A stretch of 64,000 bases of DNA. Source: Saccharomonospora viridis DSM 43017 (GTDB lineage Bacteria; Actinomycetota; Actinomycetes; Mycobacteriales; Pseudonocardiaceae). Of the stretch, positions 27,388 to 35,508 are shown piece by piece. The translations under genes and the position numbers were made by a program. Where the stretch lies: contig NC_013159.1 in assembly GCF_000023865.1 (NCBI RefSeq), positions 3,312,001 through 3,376,000 of the forward strand, written 5' to 3'. The notes under the pieces were generated by a model, which saw only the letters and a list, made by a program, of their open reading frames with translations, did not search any database and was not told where the DNA came from. How positions within the stretch are numbered: the first letter of the stretch is position 1; each line of letters begins with the position of its first letter.

Positions 27388-28272
27388 ATGCGTACCTCTG
27401 TCCTCGCAGCGGGCGGCGTCGCATTGGCACTGGTGCTCTCGGCGTGCGGTGGTGACGGCGACTCGAAGGACTCCGCATTGCCGGGCGGCGACAACGGCGC
27501 GAACTCCGGCGCTGTGTTCTCGGACATCTCCCAGCTCGTCGCCTCTGCGCAGGAACAGACGAACAAGAGCCAGTCGTCCAGCTTCACCATGGAAATGGAC
27601 ATGGGCGGCATGAGGATGCAGGCGCAGGGCGAGGGTGTCTACGCGGGCGCCAACACCCAGATGTTCATGACCATGCAGATGGACATGCCCGAGCTCCAGG
27701 GCATGGGCATGGACAACATGAACGTCGAGATGATCCTCGACGGCCAGACCATGTACATGAAGATGCCGTCGGACCTCAACCCCGACCCCAGCAAGCCGTG
27801 GGTGAAGATGTCCATGGGTGAGGCCATGGGCAGCCAGAACTTCGACCAGATGGCCCAGCAGAGCGACCCGACGAAGATGCTGGAGCAGCTCCAGCAGGCC
27901 GGCGGTGAGATCACGGGCACCGAGCAGACCACGCTCGACGGCCAGAACGTCACCCGCTACACCATCGAGCTGGACCTCTCCAAGGCCGGCGACATGGTCG
28001 GTGACCCCAGCATCGCCTCGGCCATCCCCGAGGGCACCATGATCCCGCTCGAGCTGTACCTCAACGGTGAGAACCTGCCGGTGCGCGTCGAGATGAACAT
28101 GGACGAATTCATCCAGTCCGCCGGTGTGCCCGGCCTCGACAGCGCCAAGATGGTGATGACCTACAGCGACTGGGGCAAGCCCGTGAACATCCAGGCGCCT
28201 CCGGCCGACCAGGTCACGGACATGGGTTCGATGGGCGCTGAGCTGGAGCCCGGCCTGACCCCCGGTTTCTGA
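27388..28272 (+). CDS. LppX/LprG-like lipoprotein, copy 2
   Basis: This 294-residue paralogue of the preceding gene has lipobox LSAC (Cys20), an Asn/Gly/Ser linker, then a Met-rich domain. Shared segments are DPTKMLEQLQQAGGEI, EQTTLDGQNVTRYTIELD and LELYLNGENLPVRVEMN. About a dozen and a half methionines cluster between residues 65 and 135 (MDMGGMRMQ, FMTMQMDMPELQGMGMDNMNVEM), much more than in copy 1; this could be oxidation-sensitive or metal-binding, which is inference. Start: ATG with aaggggg upstream. It ends at a strong bidirectional terminator shared with pruA. Confidence 0.87.
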   Translation: MRTSVLAAGGVALALVLSACGGDGDSKDSALPGGDNGANSGAVFSDISQLVASAQEQTNKSQSSSFTMEMDMGGMRMQAQGEGVYAGANTQMFMTMQMDMPELQGMGMDNMNVEMILDGQTMYMKMPSDLNPDPSKPWVKMSMGEAMGSQNFDQMAQQSDPTKMLEQLQQAGGEITGTEQTTLDGQNVTRYTIELDLSKAGDMVGDPSIASAIPEGTMIPLELYLNGENLPVRVEMNMDEFIQSAGVPGLDSAKMVMTYSDWGKPVNIQAPPADQVTDMGSMGAELEPGLTPGF

Positions 28273-28319
28273 ACCGCTCCCGTTCACCGCGGGTCGAACC
28301 CGAACTGAAGAACCGAATT

Positions 28320-28361
28320 CGAGACCGCCCCGAAGCCTTCCCGAGGTTCGGGGCGGTCTCG
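28320..28361. terminator. Bidirectional terminator, lipoprotein 2 / pruA
   Basis: A perfect 15-bp inverted repeat (28320-28334 and 28347-28361) with a 12-nt loop lies between convergent stops. Confidence 0.9.
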
Positions 28362-28370
28362 TGTCCTGGG

Positions 28371-29999
28371 TCAGCCCATGTGGGGATAGCCGATCTCGGT
28401 CGGCGCGTCGAAGGTCTCCTTGATGGAGCGTGGACTGGTCCAGCGCAACAGGTTGAACATCGAACCCGCCTTGTCGTTGGTGCCCGACGCCCGAGCCCCG
28501 CCGAACGGCTGCTGTCCCACGATCGACCCGGTCGGCTTGTCGTTGATGTAGAAGTTGCCCGCCGCGTGCCGCAGCGCCCGGTGTGCCTGGACGATGGCCC
28601 GACGGTCATCGGCGAACACCGCGCCCGTCAACGCGTACGGCGCCGCGGTGTCCACCGACTCCAGGACCCGTTCGTACTCGGCGTCCTCGTACACGTACAC
28701 CGCCATGATCGGACCGAAGTACTCGGTGGAGAACACCTCGTGGTGCGGATCGTCCGAGACGAGCACCGTCGGCTCCACGAACCACCCCACGCTGTCGTCA
28801 CACCCGCCCCCGACCAGGATCTCCAGATGCGGGTCCGCGGGCACGCTCTCCAACAGGGCACGGTGCTTGGCGAACGCCTTCGCATTGATCACCGCGCCAC
28901 CGAAGTGGGAGAAGTCGGTGACGTCGCCGTAGGACACGGTCTTCGTCACCTCGGCCAACTGCTCCCGCAGTCCGGACTTCCACAGCGACGCCGGCACATA
29001 CGCCCGGGAGACCGCCGAGCACTTCTGGCCCTGGTACTCGAAGGCGCCCCGCACCAATGCGGTCACCAGCTTGTCCACGTTCGCCGACGGGTGCGCCACC
29101 ACGAAGTCCTTACCGCCGGTTTCCCCGACGATGCGTGGATAGCAGGCGTAGGTGTCGAGATTCTCGGCGATCTTGCGCCACAGCAGCTTGAACGTCGCAG
29201 TCGAACCGGTGAAGTGCAATCCGGCGAAACCGGGGTCGGTCAAAGCGACCTCGCTGACGGCCTGTCCGTCACCGGTCACCATGTTGATCACGCCTGGGGG
29301 CAGTCCGGCCTCCTCGAACACCTGCATGGTGTAGTGGGCGGCCAACTGCTGCGACGGCGTCGGCTTCCACACCACGGTGTTGCCCATCAACGCGGGCGAG
29401 CTGGGCAGGTTACCCGCGATGGCCGTGAAGTTGAACGGCGTGATGGCTGTGACGAAGCCGTCGAGCGGCCGGTACTCCATCCGGTTCCACACGCCCGGCA
29501 CCGAGTTCGGCTGTTCGGCCAGGATGCGCCGCGCGTAGAACACGTTGAACCGCAGAAAGTCGATCAGCTCGCACGCCGCGTCGATCTCGGCCTGCTGCAC
29601 CGACTTCGACTGGCCGAGCATCGTCGCCGCGTTGAGCGTGTCGCGGTAGGGGCCGGCGATGAGGTCGGCGGCTCGGAGGAACACCGCCGCCCGTTCGTCG
29701 AACGGCAGCTCGCCCCACTCCCGAGCGGCGTCCTTGGCCGCCGCCACCGCGTCGGCCACGTCGGAATTGGTGGCCTGTGCACTCACGCCGAGTACGTGCC
29801 TGTGATCGTGGGGTTGCACGACATCGAACGGATCACCACCGGCCATGCGGCGGCGGCCCCCGATGGTCTGCGGCAGTTCGTGCCGCTCACTTTCGAGTTC
29901 GGCCAACCTAGCCTGCAGGGATTCCCGCTCCGCGGTTCCCGGTGCGTACGTGCGAACCGGTTCGTTGGCCGGCACGGGAACGGATGTCACAGCGTCCAT
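28371..29999 (-). CDS. pruA: L-glutamate gamma-semialdehyde (P5C) dehydrogenase
   Basis: This 542-residue aldehyde dehydrogenase is of the monofunctional PruA type. It oxidises glutamate semialdehyde to glutamate in proline catabolism. Visible are the Asn in TAITPFNFTAIAGNL, GFAGLHFTGSTATFK (NAD), the Glu in RIVGETGGKDFVVAH, catalytic Cys in GAFEYQGQKCSAVSRAYVP, FSTEYFGPIMAVYVY and NDKPTGSIVGQQPFGGARASG. Start: ATG MDAVTSVPVPANEPVRTY. The proline dehydrogenase (putB) partner is not in the window, so the genes are unlinked or the partner lies elsewhere. The DUF6912 gene is on the same strand 57 bp upstream. Confidence 0.96.
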   Translation of the reverse strand: MDAVTSVPVPANEPVRTYAPGTAERESLQARLAELESERHELPQTIGGRRRMAGGDPFDVVQPHDHRHVLGVSAQATNSDVADAVAAAKDAAREWGELPFDERAAVFLRAADLIAGPYRDTLNAATMLGQSKSVQQAEIDAACELIDFLRFNVFYARRILAEQPNSVPGVWNRMEYRPLDGFVTAITPFNFTAIAGNLPSSPALMGNTVVWKPTPSQQLAAHYTMQVFEEAGLPPGVINMVTGDGQAVSEVALTDPGFAGLHFTGSTATFKLLWRKIAENLDTYACYPRIVGETGGKDFVVAHPSANVDKLVTALVRGAFEYQGQKCSAVSRAYVPASLWKSGLREQLAEVTKTVSYGDVTDFSHFGGAVINAKAFAKHRALLESVPADPHLEILVGGGCDDSVGWFVEPTVLVSDDPHHEVFSTEYFGPIMAVYVYEDAEYERVLESVDTAAPYALTGAVFADDRRAIVQAHRALRHAAGNFYINDKPTGSIVGQQPFGGARASGTNDKAGSMFNLLRWTSPRSIKETFDAPTEIGYPHMG

Positions 30000-30056
30000 G
30001 GTGTGTCTCGCTTTCCGTGTTGGTCCGCCTTGTGAGCGGTGCGCAGACCCCCATGC

Positions 30057-30569
30057 TTACATGAGTTCGAGGAGGAACGGCAGTTCCTGCGTGGCGTACC
30101 AGGCCAGTTCGTGGTCCTCGACGTCGCCGAGCGCCAGTTCGGCGTCCTCGTCCCCGAGGTCGGCGTCGTCGATCACGGCCGCCGCGGCCCGCACGGCCTC
30201 CTCCGCCTCGGGCGCGTCCACGTGGATGGCCGCGATGGCGTCCATGGGGATCGGCCCGGACACCCGCACCACGGCATGGTCGAGGTCGGGGCGCAATGTC
30301 ACGTCCTCGACGTCCGCCGACACCACGACGCGGCGGGGCGGTTCCTGTTCGTCGGTGTCCTCCGGGTCGGGGTTGACCGCGAGCAACCGCAGCGATGCCC
30401 GTGCGGCGTCGGTCAGTGCGACGTATTCGAGTTCCTCCGTCGAGCCGCTGGTGTAGGACTCGCGCAGGGCCGGGGTCAACGCGAACGCCGTTCCCCCCAC
30501 GGGGGTCAGTTCCCCGGCGTCGAGCAGTTGCCGCAGCATGCCGATGGTGGCAGGCACGTAGATCCTCAC
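30057..30569 (-). CDS. DUF6912-type protein of unknown function
   Basis: This 170-residue, acidic cytoplasmic protein begins MRIYVPATIGMLRQLLDAGELT, a start typical of an actinobacterial family of unknown role, and ends in an Asp/Glu-rich region (DDADLGDEDAELALGDVEDHELAWYATQELPFLLELM). No catalytic motif is seen. Start: GTG, overlapping the stop of the WS/DGAT gene upstream by 4 bp (GTGA), so it is coupled to that gene. Family name is from memory and unverified. Confidence 0.75.
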   Translation of the reverse strand: MRIYVPATIGMLRQLLDAGELTPVGGTAFALTPALRESYTSGSTEELEYVALTDAARASLRLLAVNPDPEDTDEQEPPRRVVVSADVEDVTLRPDLDHAVVRVSGPIPMDAIAAIHVDAPEAEEAVRAAAAVIDDADLGDEDAELALGDVEDHELAWYATQELPFLLELM

Positions 30570-32008
30570 CAGTTCGTCCCTTTCAGTTCCGCGATCGCTT
30601 CGGTGATCATCCCTGTGAGCACAGGGATGTCGGACAACGCCTTCCGATCCGCATTTAGTCCAAAGTAGACATGTCCATTGTAGGACGTGACACCGATCGT
30701 CAGCGCTTGGTCACGGGACAACGGCAACGCGGGATAGATCCGCTCCAACACCGCCTCCCCTGCGTACAGCCGCTGCTGTGGTCCCGGTGAATTGGCGACC
30801 ACCACGTCGAACAACCGTCCCGACAGCGAGCTCGCCGCCCGCGCGGCGAGCGAATACATCGTGGCGGGCGCGAACCCACCCAGCCGTGCCATCGCCCGCG
30901 CCGCCACCGACCGACGTGCCCGCACCTGCTGTCCCATCTCGTGCGCGACGTGCTGCAGCCGTAGCACCGGATACGGCTCCCCCACCGGCAGATCCACCAG
31001 GCACGGGTCGACTCGGTTACCCAGTAACGCGATCGACGAAAGCTCCGCGTTCTCCGGCGGATGCACGGCCAACGGAGCCAACGCACGCACCGTGGTCGTG
31101 TGTTCCAACGGTACTCCGCGCGACAGCAACCACTGCCGTAACGCACCGGTCACCACCGCGAACACGACGTCGTTGATCGTGCCGCCGTGGCGCCGCCTGA
31201 TGGCGCGCAGCTCATCGAGGTCGGCGGACACCCCGCTGAACACGCGCCCACCACTGACCCGGGTGTGCAACGGTCCACGCGGCACGGACCGCACCAGGGA
31301 GCGAACGGTGGTGGCCACGCCCCCGACGGCGTCGAACACGCGCGTGGCCGTGCTGGTGACGTCCTTGGCGGCGTTGCGCACGTTCTCCACCACCTCACCG
31401 GGGCGACTCACGGTGTCGGCCACCGCGTCGAACAGCAAACGCGCCCGCCCCGGCCGGGGTGAAGGACCCCAACCGGACCATGTGGCGTCCTCCCCGAGGG
31501 CGACGGGTTCGGCGAGGGACGTGGGTTCGGCCGGTTCGGTGTCCAGGATCAACTGTGCGAGGTCGAGCGTGTCGGTGCCGTCCACCAACGATTGGTGCGT
31601 CTTCGTCACCAGCGCCACCCTGTCGCCCTCCAACCCCTCCACGAGGTAGCACTCCCACAACGGACGATCACGGTCGAGGGGGCGGGCCAGCAGCCGGGCG
31701 ACCAGGTCGAACAGCTGTGTGTCGTTACCCGGCGCCGGCAACGCCGACCGTCGCACGTGGTAGCTGATGTCGAAGTCGGCGTCGTCGACCCACACCGGCC
31801 TGGCGAGGTGACCGGGAACGAAGCGGACGTACTGCCGGTAGCGCGGCAGGTATCTCAGTCGCCGCAGGATCAGCGCCTGCACCCAGGCGTAGTCGAGCCC
31901 CTCACCGGGGGGCCGCCGCAGGATCGCCACGCTGCCCACGTGCATGGGCACAGAGGGCTCCTCCACGTACAGGAAGGACGCGTCCAGCGCGGAGAGACGG
32001 TCGGCCAT
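30566..32008 (-). CDS. Wax ester synthase/diacylglycerol acyltransferase family protein
   Basis: This 480-residue WS/DGAT (Tgs-like) protein starts MADRLSALDASFLYVEEPSVPMHVG, has the PLWECYLVEGLEGDRVALVTKTH segment, and the C-terminal NVVF-like region (TINDVVFAVVTGALRQWLL) and VANSPGPQQRLYAG. Canonical enzymes have HHxxxDG; here it reads HQSLVDG, so the catalytic second His is Gln. It may be inactive, or use another mechanism, in triacylglycerol/wax synthesis. Position relative to Rv3235 and secA matches tgs3 (Rv3234c) of M. tuberculosis. It is divergent from the RNA methyltransferase gene and overlaps the DUF6912 gene by 4 bp. Confidence 0.9.
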   Translation of the reverse strand: MADRLSALDASFLYVEEPSVPMHVGSVAILRRPPGEGLDYAWVQALILRRLRYLPRYRQYVRFVPGHLARPVWVDDADFDISYHVRRSALPAPGNDTQLFDLVARLLARPLDRDRPLWECYLVEGLEGDRVALVTKTHQSLVDGTDTLDLAQLILDTEPAEPTSLAEPVALGEDATWSGWGPSPRPGRARLLFDAVADTVSRPGEVVENVRNAAKDVTSTATRVFDAVGGVATTVRSLVRSVPRGPLHTRVSGGRVFSGVSADLDELRAIRRRHGGTINDVVFAVVTGALRQWLLSRGVPLEHTTTVRALAPLAVHPPENAELSSIALLGNRVDPCLVDLPVGEPYPVLRLQHVAHEMGQQVRARRSVAARAMARLGGFAPATMYSLAARAASSLSGRLFDVVVANSPGPQQRLYAGEAVLERIYPALPLSRDQALTIGVTSYNGHVYFGLNADRKALSDIPVLTGMITEAIAELKGTNW

Positions 32009-32098
32009 GACGCCGATCCTGACAGAATCCGCCCCCGGACGCTGTGGCTGCGAGCCCGGACGGCGATGACGTGCTCGCGTGCTGGGAGACTGGGCGAT

Positions 32099-32869
32099 GT
32101 GGGTGACAAGCAGGCGACCTCGCCGAAGGACCGCTTCCTGACCGTGTACGGGCGCAAACCCGTGTTGGAGGCTTTGCGCGACCCGGCCCTCGACGTCGAC
32201 AAAGTGATCATGGCCGACACCGTTCGTGGTCCTGCGATCGCCGAGATCCAGCGCGCCGCCGAAGCCCGGGGCGTGCCCGTGCGGCGCGCCAGTGCCCACC
32301 GGGTGAAGGTGCTGGCGGGTAACGGCAAGCAGGATCAGGGCGTGCTCGCCGACGTCGTGGCTCCGCGGATGCGACCGCTCGCGGCGGCGCTGGAGGGCCG
32401 TACCCCGCCGTCGCCGTTGCTGGTGTTGGACGGCATCACCACGTCCGCGAACGTCGGCATGATCCTGCGTACCGCCACGGCCGCCGGGATTCCCGGCGTG
32501 GTGGTGCCCCGCCGCGGGGTGGCCGCACTCGATCCGCTGGTGGTGAAGGCGTCGGCCGGGGTGGCGTTTCGCGCTCCTGTGTTGCGGTGCGCGACGGCGG
32601 TGGAGGCCGTCGAGTCGCTCGTCGAGGTCGGCTACACCGTTTACGCGCTCGGCGCACGTGCCGACGCGGAGAGTACGTCGTTGTTCGACACGGATGTCCC
32701 GTCGCGGGTGGCGTTCGTGCTCGGCGGGGAGACCGAGGGGGTCAGCGCCGCCGTGGCGGATCTGGTGGCGGGCTGGGTGTCGATCCCGATGCCGGGTGAC
32801 GTGGAGTCGTTGAACGTGTCGGCGGCCGCGGCGGTGGTGTGTTTCGACCTGGTTCGCCGCGGCCGGTGA
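32099..32869 (+). CDS. TrmH/SpoU-family RNA 2'-O-methyltransferase
   Basis: This 256-residue SPOUT methyltransferase has an N-terminal substrate-binding domain (FLTVYGRKPVLEALRDPALD, KQDQGVLADV) and the knotted catalytic domain with motif 1 LLVLDGITTSANVGMILRTA, motif 2 AFVLGGETEGVS and motif 3 SIPMPGDVESLNVSAAAAV. It methylates a ribose in rRNA or tRNA; RlmB-like 23S G2251 is one possibility, not decidable here. Start: GTG at 32099, giving GDKQATSPKDRF; a gggaga lies about ten bases upstream. The open frame further upstream is antisense to the WS/DGAT gene. Confidence 0.9.
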   Translation: MGDKQATSPKDRFLTVYGRKPVLEALRDPALDVDKVIMADTVRGPAIAEIQRAAEARGVPVRRASAHRVKVLAGNGKQDQGVLADVVAPRMRPLAAALEGRTPPSPLLVLDGITTSANVGMILRTATAAGIPGVVVPRRGVAALDPLVVKASAGVAFRAPVLRCATAVEAVESLVEVGYTVYALGARADAESTSLFDTDVPSRVAFVLGGETEGVSAAVADLVAGWVSIPMPGDVESLNVSAAAAVVCFDLVRRGR

Positions 32870-32873
32870 CGGT

Positions 32874-33635
32874 TCAGACGTGCTGCGCCACGGTGAGGTG
32901 GCTGCGTAACGATTCCAACGTGGCCGCCAGGGTCGCGGCATCGGCGGGCTGGACGCGGAATTCCTCCTCGTCGCCTGTTCGAACACGGTGGTTGAGGTAG
33001 CGCCCCCAGTCGGTGTCGACGTAGTGCAAGGGGTTGCGCAGGGTGCGGCGGTGTCCGTCGGGGTCGCGTTCCGCCACGTACAGTTCGCCTCCGCCGAAGG
33101 CGGGTCGTTCCATGACCTTGGAGATTTCGGCGACGACGGCTGCCACGGCCCGGTCGGGGTGGGTGTGTTGCAGGGCCTCGCGGAAGTCGGAGACCCGCAC
33201 CACCCAGCGGCTGCCACCACCGGGCCCGACGTCAGGGAGTTGGCGCACGAGCGTGGCGGGCAGGTCGGTGTGGTCGGCCGCGGAGAGGGTCACTCGGTCG
33301 CCTTCGCGCACGGCGAGTACGCCTTGCAGGCCTCGGGCCGCGGCGAGTGCGCTCCAGGTGGTGCCGCCTTCCTGGGACAGCCAGCCGTAGTACTCGATCG
33401 CGGCGTTGGTGAGGACGGGCAGCCAGTCGAGGAAGTCGGGGTCGAGACGTCCACGTCGGTTGAGCAGTCCCGCTTCGATCAGCTCGTTGTCCAACGCGGA
33501 TCGTGCCGAGTCCTGTTCTTCCTGCGGGATCCACATGGGCTCGGGCTGCAGTGCCAGGTGCAGTTGACCGAGGCCCTCGCGTTCGACGGCGTTGGCGAGG
33601 GCCCCGACTGAGAGGGTGACTTGTTTTTCGTTCAC
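32874..33635 (-). CDS. ESX secretion-associated protein EspG family
   Basis: This 253-residue protein matches the EspG chaperone family: N-terminal VTLSVGALANAVEREGLGQLHLALQPEPMW, central AVREGDRVTLSAADHTDLPATLVRQLPD, and the C-terminal Y-V-x-x-x-x-G-R-Y-L region (HYVDTDWGRYLNHRVRTGDEEEFRVQPAD). In mycobacteria EspG binds PE-PPE dimers in the cytosol and delivers them to a type VII secretion machine. Start: GTG overlapping the PPE-like stop by 4 bp, so synthesis is coupled to that of its presumed client. No ESX core gene (eccB-E, mycP) is in this window. Confidence 0.9.
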   Translation of the reverse strand: MNEKQVTLSVGALANAVEREGLGQLHLALQPEPMWIPQEEQDSARSALDNELIEAGLLNRRGRLDPDFLDWLPVLTNAAIEYYGWLSQEGGTTWSALAAARGLQGVLAVREGDRVTLSAADHTDLPATLVRQLPDVGPGGGSRWVVRVSDFREALQHTHPDRAVAAVVAEISKVMERPAFGGGELYVAERDPDGHRRTLRNPLHYVDTDWGRYLNHRVRTGDEEEFRVQPADAATLAATLESLRSHLTVAQHV

Positions 33636-34873
33636 TGACCGATCACCGGGGGTGCTGTTTTGCCGAGGTCGCCGATGAATGCCTCATCGGGGTCGTTTTC
33701 CTGTAGGTAGGAGGCGCGCTGGTGTTCCTTGTCCTCGTCGCCTTGGCCGCGACCGGCTCCGGGTGCCCCCATGGGCGCCATGCCCGCGCCGCGGGCCGCG
33801 GCACCGCCGACGGCGCCTCGGCCGGCGTCGCTCAGCGCGGCGGCCGCCCCACCGATGGGTCCGGTGCCGGTGGCGCGTGGCGCGGCACCGAGGTTTCCGC
33901 CCCGGGGGGCGTCACCGGCGGCGATACGCGCCCCCGCACCGCCTTGACCGCCCTGGCCGCCTGCGATGGGGGTGGCTCCCCTGCCGCCGCCGTAGAGGCG
34001 ACTTCCGGCGCGTCCGGTGTTGGTGCCGGTGCGTGCGGCACCCGGCTTGTTGGTGTTGCGACGGTTCGTGTCCTGGCCTTGGCCCGGGGCGACTCCGACC
34101 GGGGCCGCGCCCGCGTATCCGGGTGTCGGTGTCGCCGTACCACCGCTACCGGAGGGGACGTTAGGCTGCACGGGTGCGCCACCGCCGCCGGGGATCGGAC
34201 CAGCACCGGGGCGTCCCGGATACGGGGCGGCGCCTACGACCGGGGCCGCGCCTGTGGCCGCCCCGGCGCCGGCTGGTGCGCCACTCGCCGCGCCGCGGAC
34301 TTCGGGGGTGGCGGACACGTCGGTGCTGACGGCGCTGGGCGATGTGGTTTCGATCTTGATCGGGACACCGCTGGGCGACAGGGTGGTGTAGCTGCGGGGG
34401 AAGTCCTGGTTCGCCGACGTCATCGCCTCGTACCGCTTCATGACGTCGACGTTGTGTTGTGCGGCCCGGTTGTGTTCGGCCAAGCTCTTCTCGTAGTTGT
34501 CCGAGGCCCCGCCGAGGGTGATGGCGTTGTCCCACCAGCTCGGCTTCTCCGGCACGGGCGGCACGGGCTCGACGGAGTTCGCGGTCTGATTCCACGCCTG
34601 CGCCTGGTTGGTCACGGACATGAACGTCCGGTCCATGTTCGCAGCGGACTCCTGCAGGGCGGGCACCAGCGGACCGGCACCCGACACCGCCGCCATACCG
34701 GCGTCCCCGGTCCAGCCGGACTCCATCCGCTCCTGGATCTTCTTGATCGCCATGGCGCGGTCCTCATAACTTCGCCGAAGCTGCACAAGCACTTCGGCGA
34801 AGCTCTCCAAGCCGCTGGTCCCGGCCCCGTTCTTGAAGTTCGCGTATATCAGACTGCCCGTCAACCCATACAT
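33632..34873 (-). CDS. PPE-like type VII secretion substrate with Gly/Pro-rich tail
   Basis: This 413-residue protein has an N-terminal helical hairpin of WXG/PPE type (W54 in ESGWTGDAG, then VPALQESAANMDRTFMSVTNQAQAWNQ) to about residue 165. A long low-complexity tail rich in Gly, Ala, Pro and Arg follows (about 190-375). A distinct acidic ending, YLQENDPDEAFIGD then KTAPPVIGQ, recalls the conserved C-terminus of Pseudonocardiaceae PPE-like proteins. It is likely exported or surface-exposed. The gene follows the DUF3558 lipoprotein by 1 bp and overlaps the EspG gene. Antisense frames here are long only because of the Gly/Pro-rich coding. Confidence 0.85.
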   Translation of the reverse strand: MYGLTGSLIYANFKNGAGTSGLESFAEVLVQLRRSYEDRAMAIKKIQERMESGWTGDAGMAAVSGAGPLVPALQESAANMDRTFMSVTNQAQAWNQTANSVEPVPPVPEKPSWWDNAITLGGASDNYEKSLAEHNRAAQHNVDVMKRYEAMTSANQDFPRSYTTLSPSGVPIKIETTSPSAVSTDVSATPEVRGAASGAPAGAGAATGAAPVVGAAPYPGRPGAGPIPGGGGAPVQPNVPSGSGGTATPTPGYAGAAPVGVAPGQGQDTNRRNTNKPGAARTGTNTGRAGSRLYGGGRGATPIAGGQGGQGGAGARIAAGDAPRGGNLGAAPRATGTGPIGGAAAALSDAGRGAVGGAAARGAGMAPMGAPGAGRGQGDEDKEHQRASYLQENDPDEAFIGDLGKTAPPVIGQ

Positions 34874-34874
34874 G

Positions 34875-35507
34875 TCAGTTCTTCCCCCGTAGGTTTTGAA
34901 TCACATCGGCAGCGACTTCATCCACCACCCGGCAAGCCTCTTCAGGGTTTTCGGAATAAACATCTGCCGATACAGTAAAAGTCATATCCTCAGAAACACC
35001 AACCGCAATCTGACAACTGCCCTCGGATCGCCTATCTGCAACACCAAAGTAGACAGCAGGATAGCCAGAGTTAGAGGTCTCTTCCCAAAGTTCGTATCGA
35101 CCCTGCTCGTATGAAAGACGGAGCCCTGAAAGCCCACCTATACCACGTTCGGTGTTCCCCGACTGGATGCCCGCACTCAGATTGAGGTCCTCGTCAGGCC
35201 AACTGCAGTATGGCCCGGACTCTGCGGCAACAACATCGTCTTCAGGCAGGAAGGCACGACCAGACATCGGATCGATCCCATTCGAATTCAGCGATTCTAC
35301 CGGGAGAAGATCACATGGCCGAGGAAGGAACTGACTGATATCCAGCGGCTCTTCAACAGAATACTGGGGAGCAGCCGTGGACGCCGAAGAGCTCGAACCG
35401 CCAGGAGGCTGACTAGCACCTGGCACACCTTCAGTGGTTGAAGTGCAAGAAACTACCGCGAAAGAAGTCAGCAAAAATAAACCTAGACGAATTGAGAACG
35501 CCCTCAT
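34875..35507 (-). CDS. DUF3558-family lipoprotein
   Basis: This 210-residue lipoprotein has a signal peptide with lipobox VVSC (Cys21), a Ser/Thr/Pro linker (22-48), then the DUF3558 domain: FLPRPCDLLPVESLNSNGI, AAESGPYCSWPDEDLNLSAGIQ, ELWEETSNSGYPAVYFG, GSCQIAVGVSEDMTFTVSA and EEACRVVDEVAADVIQNL, with four Cys likely forming two disulfides. It should sit on the outer leaflet face of the membrane. DUF3558 lipoproteins recur next to PPE/EspG genes in this family of organisms; function is unknown. The coding sequence is clearly poorer in GC than the housekeeping genes. Spacing to both neighbours is 1 bp. Confidence 0.88.
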   Translation of the reverse strand: MRAFSIRLGLFLLTSFAVVSCTSTTEGVPGASQPPGGSSSSASTAAPQYSVEEPLDISQFLPRPCDLLPVESLNSNGIDPMSGRAFLPEDDVVAAESGPYCSWPDEDLNLSAGIQSGNTERGIGGLSGLRLSYEQGRYELWEETSNSGYPAVYFGVADRRSEGSCQIAVGVSEDMTFTVSADVYSENPEEACRVVDEVAADVIQNLRGKN

Positions 35508-35508
35508 G

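Noticed and set aside
30566..33220. 884-codon version of the WS/DGAT gene extending through the methyltransferase region
   Set aside because: The protein family begins at MADRLSALDASFL (32008); the extension is antisense to the TrmH-type gene.
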